A stretch of DNA of 43,508 nt from Muribaculaceae bacterium (GTDB lineage Bacteria; Bacteroidota; Bacteroidia; Bacteroidales; Muribaculaceae): positions 1 through 43,508 of the forward strand of contig JAFLTL010000019.1 of assembly GCA_022510505.1 (NCBI GenBank). The letters run 5' to 3'. A model generated the notes under the pieces. It ran no database searches. It was not told the DNA's origin and saw only the letters and a list, made by a program, of their open reading frames with translations. Shown here in pieces: positions 36,193-43,455 of the stretch (its first letter is position 1; every line of letters starts with the position of its first letter). The position numbers and the translations under genes are program-made.

Positions 36193-37731
36193 ATGACACG
36201 TGAAAACATTTACGAGGGATGGAAAGCCGAAACCGTGAAAGCTTTCAAAGGATGGCAAATGAGAACCATACTCATATCGATGATAGGATATGCCATCTAT
36301 TATTTCGTTAGAAAGAACTTCTCGATTGCCATGCCCGGACTGACGGCACAATATGGTATCTCCAATACAAGCTTTGGTATCGTCATCGGAATAGGTTCCT
36401 TAATCTACGGACTTTCACGCTTCATCAACGGTTTCGTGGTTGACCGGTTTAGCGCAAGGGCAATCATGGCCATTGGACTCTTATTATGTGCCGCTTCAAA
36501 TGTCATGTTCGGATTCGGGGTAAACATCAGTTCATGGATAACAGGAGTTGACGAAGGACCCGACTTCATCAATATGCTTATTATGATTATGGCCGTGACT
36601 ATCGTCCTTAACCAATACTTCCAAGGAGTAGGATATCCACCGTGCGCTCGATTGCTGCCAAGCTGGATCCATCCTTCACAGTTGGCTACCAAAATGTCAA
36701 TCTGGAACACTTCTCACTCCATAGGGGCGGCATCGGCTGTGGTTATTTGCGGTTATATAATGGGATCGATGGGCTCCGACCTTAGCCATAACCACGAAAT
36801 AATTACCAAGATAGCATCCAACCTTAACCTCGACCCCTCCAACTCCGAGCACCTAAAGACTATTTTGAGCTATGCTACCCACTGGGACGCCTGGAAATGG
36901 TGTTTCTGGATTCCTGCCAGCGTGGCAGTTTTCGGTGCCGGACTATTGTATTTCGGTCTCCGCGACGATCCCCGCTCGGTTGGATTACCCGAAGTTCCGG
37001 GGACCCACACAGGAAAAAAACAAACATCGACTGAAAAATCGCCTTCTCGCAGCAAATTCCTTAAAGTCATGGTTTGGACAAACCGATGGATATGGACTCT
37101 TTGCATCGCTAACATCTTTGTATATGTAATGAGAATGGGAATTCTCGATTGGGGACCCAAATTCCTGACTGAAGCACGAAACATGTCGATTGAAGACGCC
37201 GCATGGTCGGTTGGAGCATTTGAAATTTTCGCTATAGTTGGAACAATTTTCGCCGGATGGGCAACCGATCATATCTTTAAGGGAAAAGCCCACCGCATGT
37301 GCTTCGTCTGCACTCTTTTCGCTGTTATTTTCATGGGAATCTTCATTCTGTTCCCGGGAATTCCAATGTTAATATCGATAATAATACTTGCCATGGCGGG
37401 ATTCTTCATTTATGGTCCACAGGCTCTTATTGGCATCGCCTCGGCTAATCATGCCACTAAAGATGCTTCGGCTACCGCCAACGGACTGGCTGGAGTGTTC
37501 GGTTATTTCGGTTCATTCGTTTCTGCTATAGGTATCGGTATCGTCGCCGACCATTGGGGGTGGAATATGGTGTTTTACATTATAATTGGAGTCGGCGTTT
37601 TAGGTGCACTTAGCTTTGTGACTATGTGGATGGCTCCTCGCGACGGATATGAACGTAGCAACAAGTTCTATAGCGACTACGAAGCACAAATATTGAAAGA
37701 AGAAACATCCTCTCCCGAAACCGATGAATAA
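36193..37731 (+). CDS. glpT: Glycerol-3-phosphate transporter (MFS, organophosphate:Pi antiporter family)
   Basis: A 512-aa protein with the twelve hydrophobic segments of the major facilitator superfamily. Two arginines in the places of the GlpT phosphate-binding pair are seen: R40 in YYFVRKNFSIAMPGL and R314 in YVMRMGILDWGP; both contexts closely resemble E. coli GlpT. GYPPCARLLPSW (148-158) is another family motif. It should exchange G3P for phosphate across the inner membrane. UhpT-like hexose-phosphate transport is possible from family alone, but its place after glpABC supports G3P. Its end overlaps the HAD phosphatase gene by eight bases. Confidence 0.92.
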   Translation: MTRENIYEGWKAETVKAFKGWQMRTILISMIGYAIYYFVRKNFSIAMPGLTAQYGISNTSFGIVIGIGSLIYGLSRFINGFVVDRFSARAIMAIGLLLCAASNVMFGFGVNISSWITGVDEGPDFINMLIMIMAVTIVLNQYFQGVGYPPCARLLPSWIHPSQLATKMSIWNTSHSIGAASAVVICGYIMGSMGSDLSHNHEIITKIASNLNLDPSNSEHLKTILSYATHWDAWKWCFWIPASVAVFGAGLLYFGLRDDPRSVGLPEVPGTHTGKKQTSTEKSPSRSKFLKVMVWTNRWIWTLCIANIFVYVMRMGILDWGPKFLTEARNMSIEDAAWSVGAFEIFAIVGTIFAGWATDHIFKGKAHRMCFVCTLFAVIFMGIFILFPGIPMLISIIILAMAGFFIYGPQALIGIASANHATKDASATANGLAGVFGYFGSFVSAIGIGIVADHWGWNMVFYIIIGVGVLGALSFVTMWMAPRDGYERSNKFYSDYEAQILKEETSSPETDE

Positions 37732-38578
37732 AAACTATGACCTTAACAAGGGTGCGCTAAATCCTGAACAACTCAAAGAGGCATGCGCCAAAATCAAACA
37801 TGTCGCCCTCGACATGGATGGAACAATCTATCTTGGCAGCACGCTGTTCCCATTCACAGTACCTTTTTTGAACCAATTGAAAGAAGCTGGTATAGGATAT
37901 ACTTTTCTCACTAACAATCCGACCCGCAACCGAATGGAGTATTTCAAAAAACTCAAGGATATGGGCGTGCCGGTTAAACCTGAAAACATCTATACCTCTT
38001 CTCTGGCTACTATCGACTATCTGAAGGTTTTCAGGCCTGAAGTCAAAACCCTCTTCTTATTGGGAACACCAGGAATGATGCAGGAATTCACTGAAGCAGG
38101 ATATGAACTTCTGCCTGACGACCCTCATGAAGTGCCCGACGCACTCATCGTGGCTTTCGACACCACACTGGAATACAAACGGCTTTGTCATGCCGCATGG
38201 CTGGCTCAGAACGGCGTGTTCTACATTGCCACAAACCCCGACCGAGTTTGTCCAACCGACAAACCTACTGTGCTCGTAGATTGTGGCTCAATTTGCGCTT
38301 GCATCGAATATGCCACCGGGGTCAAACCATCGATAGTTATTGGTAAACCGAATCCCGACATGTTGACGTGCATCGCTGCGACCCACGGCTTGAAGCCTGA
38401 AGAGATTGCCATGTGTGGCGACAGAATCTACACCGACGTGGCTACTGCTCAAAATGCCGGAGGATTGGGTGTCCTGGTTCTTTCAGGAGAAACAACTTTA
38501 GAAGTGGCTTTGGCTGCCGACCGACTGCCCGATATCATTGTCCCCTCAATCGCTGAATTCGGCGAAATGCTTAAATAA
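37724..38578 (+). CDS. HAD-superfamily IIA phosphatase (NagD/phosphoglycolate-glycerol phosphatase-like)
   Basis: A 284-aa cytosolic protein. Motif I is DMDGTIYLG with D30 and D32; the TNNPTRNR segment gives motif II; IGKPNPDM gives the motif III lysine; and CGDRIYTDVATAQNAG gives motif IV. The cap type is that of the IIA group, which includes NagD, PNPase-like and glycerol-phosphate phosphatases. In this operon a role in converting G3P to glycerol or cleaning up a phosphorylated by-product is the simplest reading. The substrate is inferred. Overlap with glpT and a 15-bp gap to the alpha-galactosidase gene show co-transcription. Confidence 0.9.
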   Translation: MNKNYDLNKGALNPEQLKEACAKIKHVALDMDGTIYLGSTLFPFTVPFLNQLKEAGIGYTFLTNNPTRNRMEYFKKLKDMGVPVKPENIYTSSLATIDYLKVFRPEVKTLFLLGTPGMMQEFTEAGYELLPDDPHEVPDALIVAFDTTLEYKRLCHAAWLAQNGVFYIATNPDRVCPTDKPTVLVDCGSICACIEYATGVKPSIVIGKPNPDMLTCIAATHGLKPEEIAMCGDRIYTDVATAQNAGGLGVLVLSGETTLEVALAADRLPDIIVPSIAEFGEMLK

Positions 38579-38593
38579 TAGAATCCACAGGTT

Positions 38594-40807
38594 ATGTTCA
38601 AATCTTTAATATTCCGTTCAGTTTTTTTATTGGCCTCAGTCACGATAACAAACTCTGCTATAGAAGGTAAAAATATTAAGATTGAAACGCCAAAAACATC
38701 GATGGTTCTTGACGCAACCAAAGAGAAACCTTTGAAATTTCTTTACTATGGGACGAAAATCACCGACAATGATGCCAATAACCTTAAGACAGCGGGAACT
38801 CCCAACGTCGACGCCTATCCGGCTTATGGATTCAATTTGAGACGTGAAGCCGCAGTGGCGGCTAAACACGCCGATGGAAACATGACACTCGAACTCGTAG
38901 TCGACAGTGTTTGGACAACAAACAACGAACAATCCCAAACCCATACAATACGGTTGAAGGACACTTTCTATCCCCTCACTGTGGATGTGAACTACCTCGC
39001 ATATCACAACGAAGACATGATAGAAACCTGGACCGAAATCTCCCATGACGAGGATGGTACCGTTGAACTCTCCGAATTCGCATCCGGTTGTATTCCCCTG
39101 CGTTACGGAAATGTTTGGCTCACACAACTCCACGGAGCATGGGGTAACGAGGGACGAATCGATTCTTCGCCTCTGACCCACGGACTTAGAGTTATAAAAA
39201 ACAACGACGGAATTAGAAACTCCCATTTCGCCCATAGCGAAGTAATGTTGTCTCTCGATGGCAAACCACAGGAGAATGATGGTCGAGTTATAGGGGCAGC
39301 ACTCTGTTACGGCGGCAATTTTAAATTGGTTGTCGACACCGACGAGAAGGATTATCATAAGTTCTATGCCGGTATTAACCCTGAGAATTCTCACTATCAT
39401 TTGGAAAAGGGGGAAACTTTTATAACTCCTCATTTGGCATTGACCTATTCCAATGAAGGAATAGGAGGCGTTAGCCGTAATTTCCACCGATGGGCCCGAA
39501 ATCACCGCTTGGCCCATGGGGATAAGCCACGCAAAATTCTGCTTAACAGCTGGGAAGGTGTACATTTTGACATTAAAGAAAAAGAAATGGAACAAATGAT
39601 GGCCGACATTGCTGATATGGGAGGAGAACTTTTTGTCATGGACGATGGATGGTTCGGAGTCAAATATCCTCGTAACGACGGGACACAAGGACTCGGCGAC
39701 TGGATTGTCAACAAGCAAAAACTCCCTCACGGACTGAAGGGACTGATCAAAGCGGCTAAAAACAAAGGAATAAGTTTCGGAATCTGGATAGAACCCGAAA
39801 TGATTAACGCAAACAGCGAACTTTACGATCAACACCCCGAATATGTCGTTAAGGCTAACAACAGAAAAGAGGTTTACGGCCGAGGAGGATCCCAAATGGT
39901 TCTTGACTTATCTAATCCCGAGGTTCAACAACGAGTGTTCCAAATCGTCGACACACTCATGACCCAATACCCCGAAATCGACTATATCAAATGGGACTGC
40001 AACAATATGGGAATGTCCCACGGTTCACAATATCTCCCTGCCGACAAACAAAGCCACCTATATATAGAATATTTCAAAGGGCTGGAATCCGTTCTCAATC
40101 TTATTAGAGAAAAATATCCCGATGTCACAATCCAGGCTTGCGCAAGCGGAGGTGGACGCGTAAATTATGGCATTCTGCCATGGTTTGACGAGGTCTGGAC
40201 CAGCGACAACACCGATGCATTGCAGCGAGTCTACCTTCAATGGGGTAATTCCTATTTCTTCCCCGCAATAGCATTGGGTTCCCACATCAGTGCCACACCG
40301 AATCTGCAAACCTATCGGTCAATGCCACTGAAATATCGAACCGACGTGGCAATGAGTGGACGACTGGGATTAGAAATGCAACCCAATGAAATGACTGCTG
40401 AAGAAAAGAAACAAACCCGAAAAGCAATTGAGGAATATAAATCTATTCGTCACATCATACAACAAGGTGATTTATATCGGCTGATGTCTCCTTATGACGG
40501 GCTCGGAGTAGCCTCTATTCTCTACACAACGCCGGAGAAAGACGATGCAGTGTATTTCTGGTGGAAAACTGAAGCATTCCGAAATCAGCAAATGCCCAGA
40601 GTGAAGATGGCAGGACTCGACCCCGATAAAAATTATCGCGTAATGGAACTTAATCGCATCGACAAGAAACCGCTCAAGTTTGAAGGTAAGGTCTTCTCGG
40701 GACGATACCTCATGGACAATGGATTGGAAATGCCGGTCGGATATGATGTCGACACCGATAAAAGAACAGAATGGGGCTCACGCGTCCTACGTCTCACCGC
40801 TCAATAA
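38594..40807 (+). CDS. Exported alpha-galactosidase (GH36)
   Basis: A 737-aa protein with a likely signal peptide (about 1-21, SVFLLASVTITNSA). An N-terminal beta-supersandwich covers about 30-290, then the barrel with LFVMDDGWFG, ISFGIWIEPEMIN, the nucleophile D468 in DYIKWDCN and the acid/base D538 in VWTSDNTD. The CASGGGRVNYG segment is typical of bacterial GH36. It removes terminal alpha-galactose. It is the last gene of the glp operon, an unusual place for a galactosidase, which suggests that its substrate is an alpha-galactosyl glycerol-phosphate compound (inference). A hairpin terminator follows. Confidence 0.94.
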   Translation: MFKSLIFRSVFLLASVTITNSAIEGKNIKIETPKTSMVLDATKEKPLKFLYYGTKITDNDANNLKTAGTPNVDAYPAYGFNLRREAAVAAKHADGNMTLELVVDSVWTTNNEQSQTHTIRLKDTFYPLTVDVNYLAYHNEDMIETWTEISHDEDGTVELSEFASGCIPLRYGNVWLTQLHGAWGNEGRIDSSPLTHGLRVIKNNDGIRNSHFAHSEVMLSLDGKPQENDGRVIGAALCYGGNFKLVVDTDEKDYHKFYAGINPENSHYHLEKGETFITPHLALTYSNEGIGGVSRNFHRWARNHRLAHGDKPRKILLNSWEGVHFDIKEKEMEQMMADIADMGGELFVMDDGWFGVKYPRNDGTQGLGDWIVNKQKLPHGLKGLIKAAKNKGISFGIWIEPEMINANSELYDQHPEYVVKANNRKEVYGRGGSQMVLDLSNPEVQQRVFQIVDTLMTQYPEIDYIKWDCNNMGMSHGSQYLPADKQSHLYIEYFKGLESVLNLIREKYPDVTIQACASGGGRVNYGILPWFDEVWTSDNTDALQRVYLQWGNSYFFPAIALGSHISATPNLQTYRSMPLKYRTDVAMSGRLGLEMQPNEMTAEEKKQTRKAIEEYKSIRHIIQQGDLYRLMSPYDGLGVASILYTTPEKDDAVYFWWKTEAFRNQQMPRVKMAGLDPDKNYRVMELNRIDKKPLKFEGKVFSGRYLMDNGLEMPVGYDVDTDKRTEWGSRVLRLTAQ

Positions 40808-40826
40808 TCCTCATTCTAGATGATAG

Positions 40827-40862
40827 CTGGAGCTGATAATAAACAATGGCTCCGGTTATTTT
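40827..40862 (+). terminator. Terminator of the glp-GH36 operon
   Basis: The 7-bp arms CTGGAGC (40827-40833) and GCTCCGG (40849-40855), with one G-T pair, are followed by TTATTTT, 20 bp after the alpha-galactosidase stop. Confidence 0.6.
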
Positions 40863-40886
40863 CCTATTAGTCCTTTTAACCGTCAT

Positions 40887-40948
40887 CTGCATAAAATAAA
40901 AGATAAAATTCTATCATTTTATTCAGAATGTTCCAAGAAAAGTCAATT
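40887..40948. repeat. Inverted repeat B, right copy
   Basis: This is the reverse-complement partner of 14059-14119, 62 bp with 59 matching columns. Its last four bases (AATT, 40945-40948) are shared with the start of direct repeat A. Together the two B copies enclose about 26.8 kb that contains the whole catabolic locus. Confidence 0.88.
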
Positions 40949-40994
40949 CTGCACATTCTGCCGCTGGCTCCATGAATCCGTCGCGAATCCTTAA
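40945..40994 (+). pseudogene. Orphan 3' tail of a relative of the 217-aa cassette gene (direct repeat A, right copy)
   Basis: Bases 40945-40984 match 14008-14047. In frame they encode FCTFCRWLHESVANP and a stop at 40992-40994, against FCTFCRWLHESIAKCS in the intact gene. The differences (ATC/GTC, GCC/GCG, then divergence to the stop) are those expected of a related gene, not a recent exact copy. No upstream coding sequence remains: it is cut at AATT, exactly where inverted repeat B begins. Confidence 0.65.
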
Positions 40995-41269
40995 TGATAC
41001 TCGCTTTCTCGTGTTCAAAGTTTGAATAATATCTTAGAGATTGCCAAAATTCGTCTTATAATTCAGAGTATGATTTTAACTGAAAACATATAAAAACATA
41101 GGAAACCACAGTATAGGGGTATCATGTTATCGCCTACCAGAATATGATAATTTAAATAAATATAAAATATTCATTGTATTGTAATTAGTAAAGGTTATTT
41201 ACCATAATTTTTCGGTGGTAAAAACAATAGTCATAAACAAAAATATTTAATAAAGTAATTTTGATTATT
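40995..41269. other. AT-rich gap without recognised gene
   Basis: Stops are frequent in all frames and I recognise no gene, RNA or complete mobile element. A 13-bp word (ATGTTATCGCCTA, 41124-41136) recurs at 43396-43408 near the tRNA gene; its meaning is unclear. Confidence 0.5.
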
Positions 41270-41305
41270 AAAAGGTCGTCAGCTTTTCTTCACCAACGAC
41301 CTTTT
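41270..41305 (-). terminator. Terminator of the OMP/lipoprotein operon
   Basis: The perfect 10-bp arms AAAAGGTCGT (41270-41279) and ACGACCTTTT (41296-41305) lie about 70 bp beyond the lipoprotein stop on the minus strand, with T-rich sequence on both sides. Confidence 0.75.
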
Positions 41306-41372
41306 TTCAGAATAGTTTTTTATAATGTACTGTAAGAAAACCTAAGGTTCACTTATTTGTAAACCATGAAAT

Positions 41373-41885
41373 TTAATTCATTTTTTTATATTCAAATGAG
41401 AGTTTACCATCAAGTGTTAATGTTTGACTTCCATTCACCATTTTAAGATTTTCAAAATTTAAAATTACGGTAGTTGCAGACACTTCTGAAACCGTTATTT
41501 TTCCACTTTGGATTTCTTTATATATCGTCGTTTCCATAAAGTCTGTTCTCATTTGAACTGTTCCTTTTGTAATAGTTAGGGTTTGACCTTTGGAAAGATT
41601 TCCAGAGGGAATTTCAATACTAATAGTAACTTGGGGATAAATATCAGTTTCATCTGATTTTGTTGGATATACTTCAGCATCTATAACTGAACCGAGCGAA
41701 GTTCCATAATCCATGATAGTACTTGTGGCCCCAGATAATTTATGAATTGAATACGATTCTCCATTTACCGTAAAAGAACTTCCATTACCGCTATTGGGTT
41801 CGTCATCATCTTTGCTACAAGAAACTAAGGAAACTGTTATGGCAGAAAGAAGAACTGCCACGAAAATATTAAGATACTTTTTCAT
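41373..41885 (-). CDS. Small lipoprotein of unknown function
   Basis: A 170-aa lipoprotein: signal peptide with lipobox LVSC (C23), followed by SKDDDEP, an acidic patch that fits surface export in Bacteroidetes. The mature part is beta-rich (SFTVNGESYSIHKLSG, then KITVSEVSATTVILNFENLKM, ending TLDGKLSFEYKKMN), like many small calycin- or lipocalin-like Bacteroidales lipoproteins (the alternation of NGESY and later strands suggests a barrel or sandwich). I do not recognise the family. It begins 18 bp after the outer-membrane protein gene, so the two are probably co-expressed. Confidence 0.8.
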   Translation of the reverse strand: MKKYLNIFVAVLLSAITVSLVSCSKDDDEPNSGNGSSFTVNGESYSIHKLSGATSTIMDYGTSLGSVIDAEVYPTKSDETDIYPQVTISIEIPSGNLSKGQTLTITKGTVQMRTDFMETTIYKEIQSGKITVSEVSATTVILNFENLKMVNGSQTLTLDGKLSFEYKKMN

Positions 41886-41903
41886 TGTCGTTTGATTTAT
41901 TAT

Positions 41904-42467
41904 TTAGAATCGATATGTTGCACCAATTGTGATAGGTAAACGGCTGAAATCTTTCATATATTGATATTTGATTTCCAAACCGATTGAGATTTTAGTGGTT
42001 ATGGCATATTCTGTTCCTATTCCTACGTTGAAGAGAAAACGATTTGCCGATGGACGACCATCTTCATCAGAGTCGTCATAATCCTTTCGAGAGATCTCGC
42101 TGTAATAATTGTTATAATCATAATCACCCCCATTAGATACATCATTTACATGAGCATATCCGATTCCTACTAAAGGGAAAAGAGTGAATTTTTCCCCACA
42201 ATGGAAAAGATAGTGAAGATTAACCGAAACATCAAAAAGATCCAAGCCGTTGCTCTTAAACCAATAATTTGCATCAGCTTCCAAGCGGATTGGATTGGTG
42301 ACATTGTATTGGAATTTTGCGCCAATTCCAAAATTTGTTGTGTTAGCTCCACTTTCAAGCAAAGGAGCTACACCAAGATTCAGCCCCACAGCCATGTCGC
42401 CTGCTTGTTGAGCTGTAGCACATAACCCTGAAAGAGCAATGCACATTGAAAGTAAAACTTTTTTCAT
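41904..42467 (-). CDS. Outer-membrane beta-barrel protein (OmpA/porin-like small barrel)
   Basis: A 187-aa protein with signal peptide (KVLLSMCIALSGLCATAQ) and about eight amphipathic strands, such as AVGLNLGVAPLLE, FGIGAKFQYNV, IRLEADANYWF, FDVSVNLHYLF, FTLFPLVGIGYAHV, LFNVGIGTEYAI, ISIGLEIKYQYM and PITIGATYRF with a terminal phenylalanine. This is the pattern of 8-strand outer-membrane barrels. One long acidic extracellular loop (DVSNGGDYDYNNYYSEI...DDSDEDG) is visible. The role is unknown; it shares an operon with the lipoprotein and lies downstream of the predicted structured RNA. Confidence 0.85.
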   Translation of the reverse strand: MKKVLLSMCIALSGLCATAQQAGDMAVGLNLGVAPLLESGANTTNFGIGAKFQYNVTNPIRLEADANYWFKSNGLDLFDVSVNLHYLFHCGEKFTLFPLVGIGYAHVNDVSNGGDYDYNNYYSEISRKDYDDSDEDGRPSANRFLFNVGIGTEYAITTKISIGLEIKYQYMKDFSRLPITIGATYRF

Positions 42468-42532
42468 TGGTTAAATGAATGGAACATCTTAGACTCATCG
42501 ATGTGATATAAAAATTAAACTCAAAAGGCACA

Positions 42533-42770
42533 CAAAAAAGCGGAGCCACTTTCCACTCGCTTAATCTGTGAGGACTTCGACTTCCTTGATATAGTAGGCA
42601 AGTGTAGATAACTCCACTTTGACCGTATATCGAAATAAACCGATATTACAAGCCAAAGAGAAGCGTACTTCCACTACCATTCTCTATATCTTTGAAATTG
42701 TCGAAGTTTCACAGATAGAACGATGCGAAAACGCTTTCTCAATATGTCTGCACTCCCTTTATGGGTTTGC
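42533..42770 (-). ncRNA. Predicted long-rod structured RNA with terminator (possible 6S-like RNA)
   Basis: Read on the minus strand, sequence around 42716-42564 can fold into one long interrupted rod: 42564-42581 with 42700-42716 (near-perfect ATCTGTGA...CTTCGAC/GTCGAAGT...CACAGAT), 42588-42594 with 42684-42690, 42594-42603 with 42667-42677 (sharing one base with the former), 42617-42623 with 42652-42658, and 42627-42632 with 42641-42646. A small hairpin (AGCG-AG/CT-CGCT) and TTTTTT (42561-42533) follow as a terminator. A -7-like TATTTTTG lies at 42783-42776. The rod with an internal bubble recalls 6S RNA, but I cannot confirm the family. It could also be the leader of the outer-membrane protein gene. 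Confidence 0.5.
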
Positions 42771-42846
42771 AACAGCAAAAATAGCAATTTTCTATGGAAG
42801 TACACTCTTAAATTTATAAAGATTAATCTTCGATCCCTAGCCTCCA

Positions 42847-43202
42847 TTATTTCCTCTCCTCGAAGTCCGAGATAAATTTTGAGATTTCCATGGATGAATG
42901 ATTGAACAACTGAGACAACTTTATAAATGCTAACTGTGCATTTTTTCCACTTGATTCAAAGATCTTTTATGTCCACATTATTGGATTTATTAACAATAAT
43001 TTGTCACGTGGTAATATAATTCTCTAGTATGTCCTTATCTATTGTGATGATATCATCGCTTGTAAGTCTCTTGTACTCTAAATTCTTTCCTTACCTAGAT
43101 TTAAAGGTTCGTTAGAAGTTGATTGTTGTTATTATCCAAATTTGGGATTAAACTAACAATTTTAGCTTTGGGTTCTTCCTAATATTGAGGATAAACATTC
43201 AT
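42847..43202 (-). pseudogene. Decayed gene of unknown family next to tRNA-Lys
   Basis: Several protein-like stretches occur in order on the minus strand but in different frames and broken by stops: MNVYPQY-stop-EEPKAKIVSLIPNLDN (from 43202), then NLEYKRLTSDDIITIDKDI, then KNAQLAFIKLSQLFNH and MEISKFISDFEERK with a stop at 42849-42847. Their regular composition suggests a former protein of roughly 110 residues that has lost its frame. No family is recognised. Confidence 0.4.
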
Positions 43203-43414
43203 ACCCACACTATTCTTTACCTATTCTTTGTTGATTTGTACAAAACGAAAGACCGTTGTTGGTTTTTATCCATTATTTTTGCGTAGGTTGCAGTGATTCC
43301 TTATTTCATTGGAAAAGATTTGTTCAATTAAAAACTTTTCTTAATTTCTATTCTTTTCGCAATGACAAAATTAGCGAGATTTTTATTTTGATATGATGTT
43401 ATCGCCTAAATGCA
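43203..43414. other. AT-rich gap without recognised gene
   Basis: No reading frame, RNA or repeat structure that I can support, apart from the second copy of the 13-bp word at 43396-43408. Confidence 0.5.
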
Positions 43415-43448
43415 TAAAAAAGGCTCACAAAACATGTCTGTGAACCTT
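43415..43448 (-). terminator. Terminator of tRNA-Lys
   Basis: The arms 43420-43429 and 43439-43448 (AAGGCTCACA/TGTGAACCTT) pair with one mismatch. On the minus strand they are followed by TTTTTTAT, seven bases after the 3' end of the tRNA. Confidence 0.8.
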
Positions 43449-43455
43449 ATTGGAG

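Noticed and set aside
38636-39895. A 419-codon open frame antisense to the alpha-galactosidase gene
   Set aside because: It lies wholly inside the GH36 gene, whose catalytic motifs are intact, and its translation has no family features. It is a shadow frame.
42619-42819. A 66-codon plus-strand frame upstream of the OMP gene
   Set aside because: It overlaps the nested complementary segments of the predicted structured RNA and has no family features or ribosome site.
41124-43408. 13-bp direct repeat (ATGTTATCGCCTA at 41124-41136 and 43396-43408) as an attachment site pair
   Set aside because: It is outside the tRNA gene, is short enough to arise by chance in a window of this size, and no integrase lies between the copies.
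40808-43450. Complete insertion sequence or phage remnant in the gene-poor right end
   Set aside because: No transposase, integrase or phage structural reading frame could be recognised on either strand.
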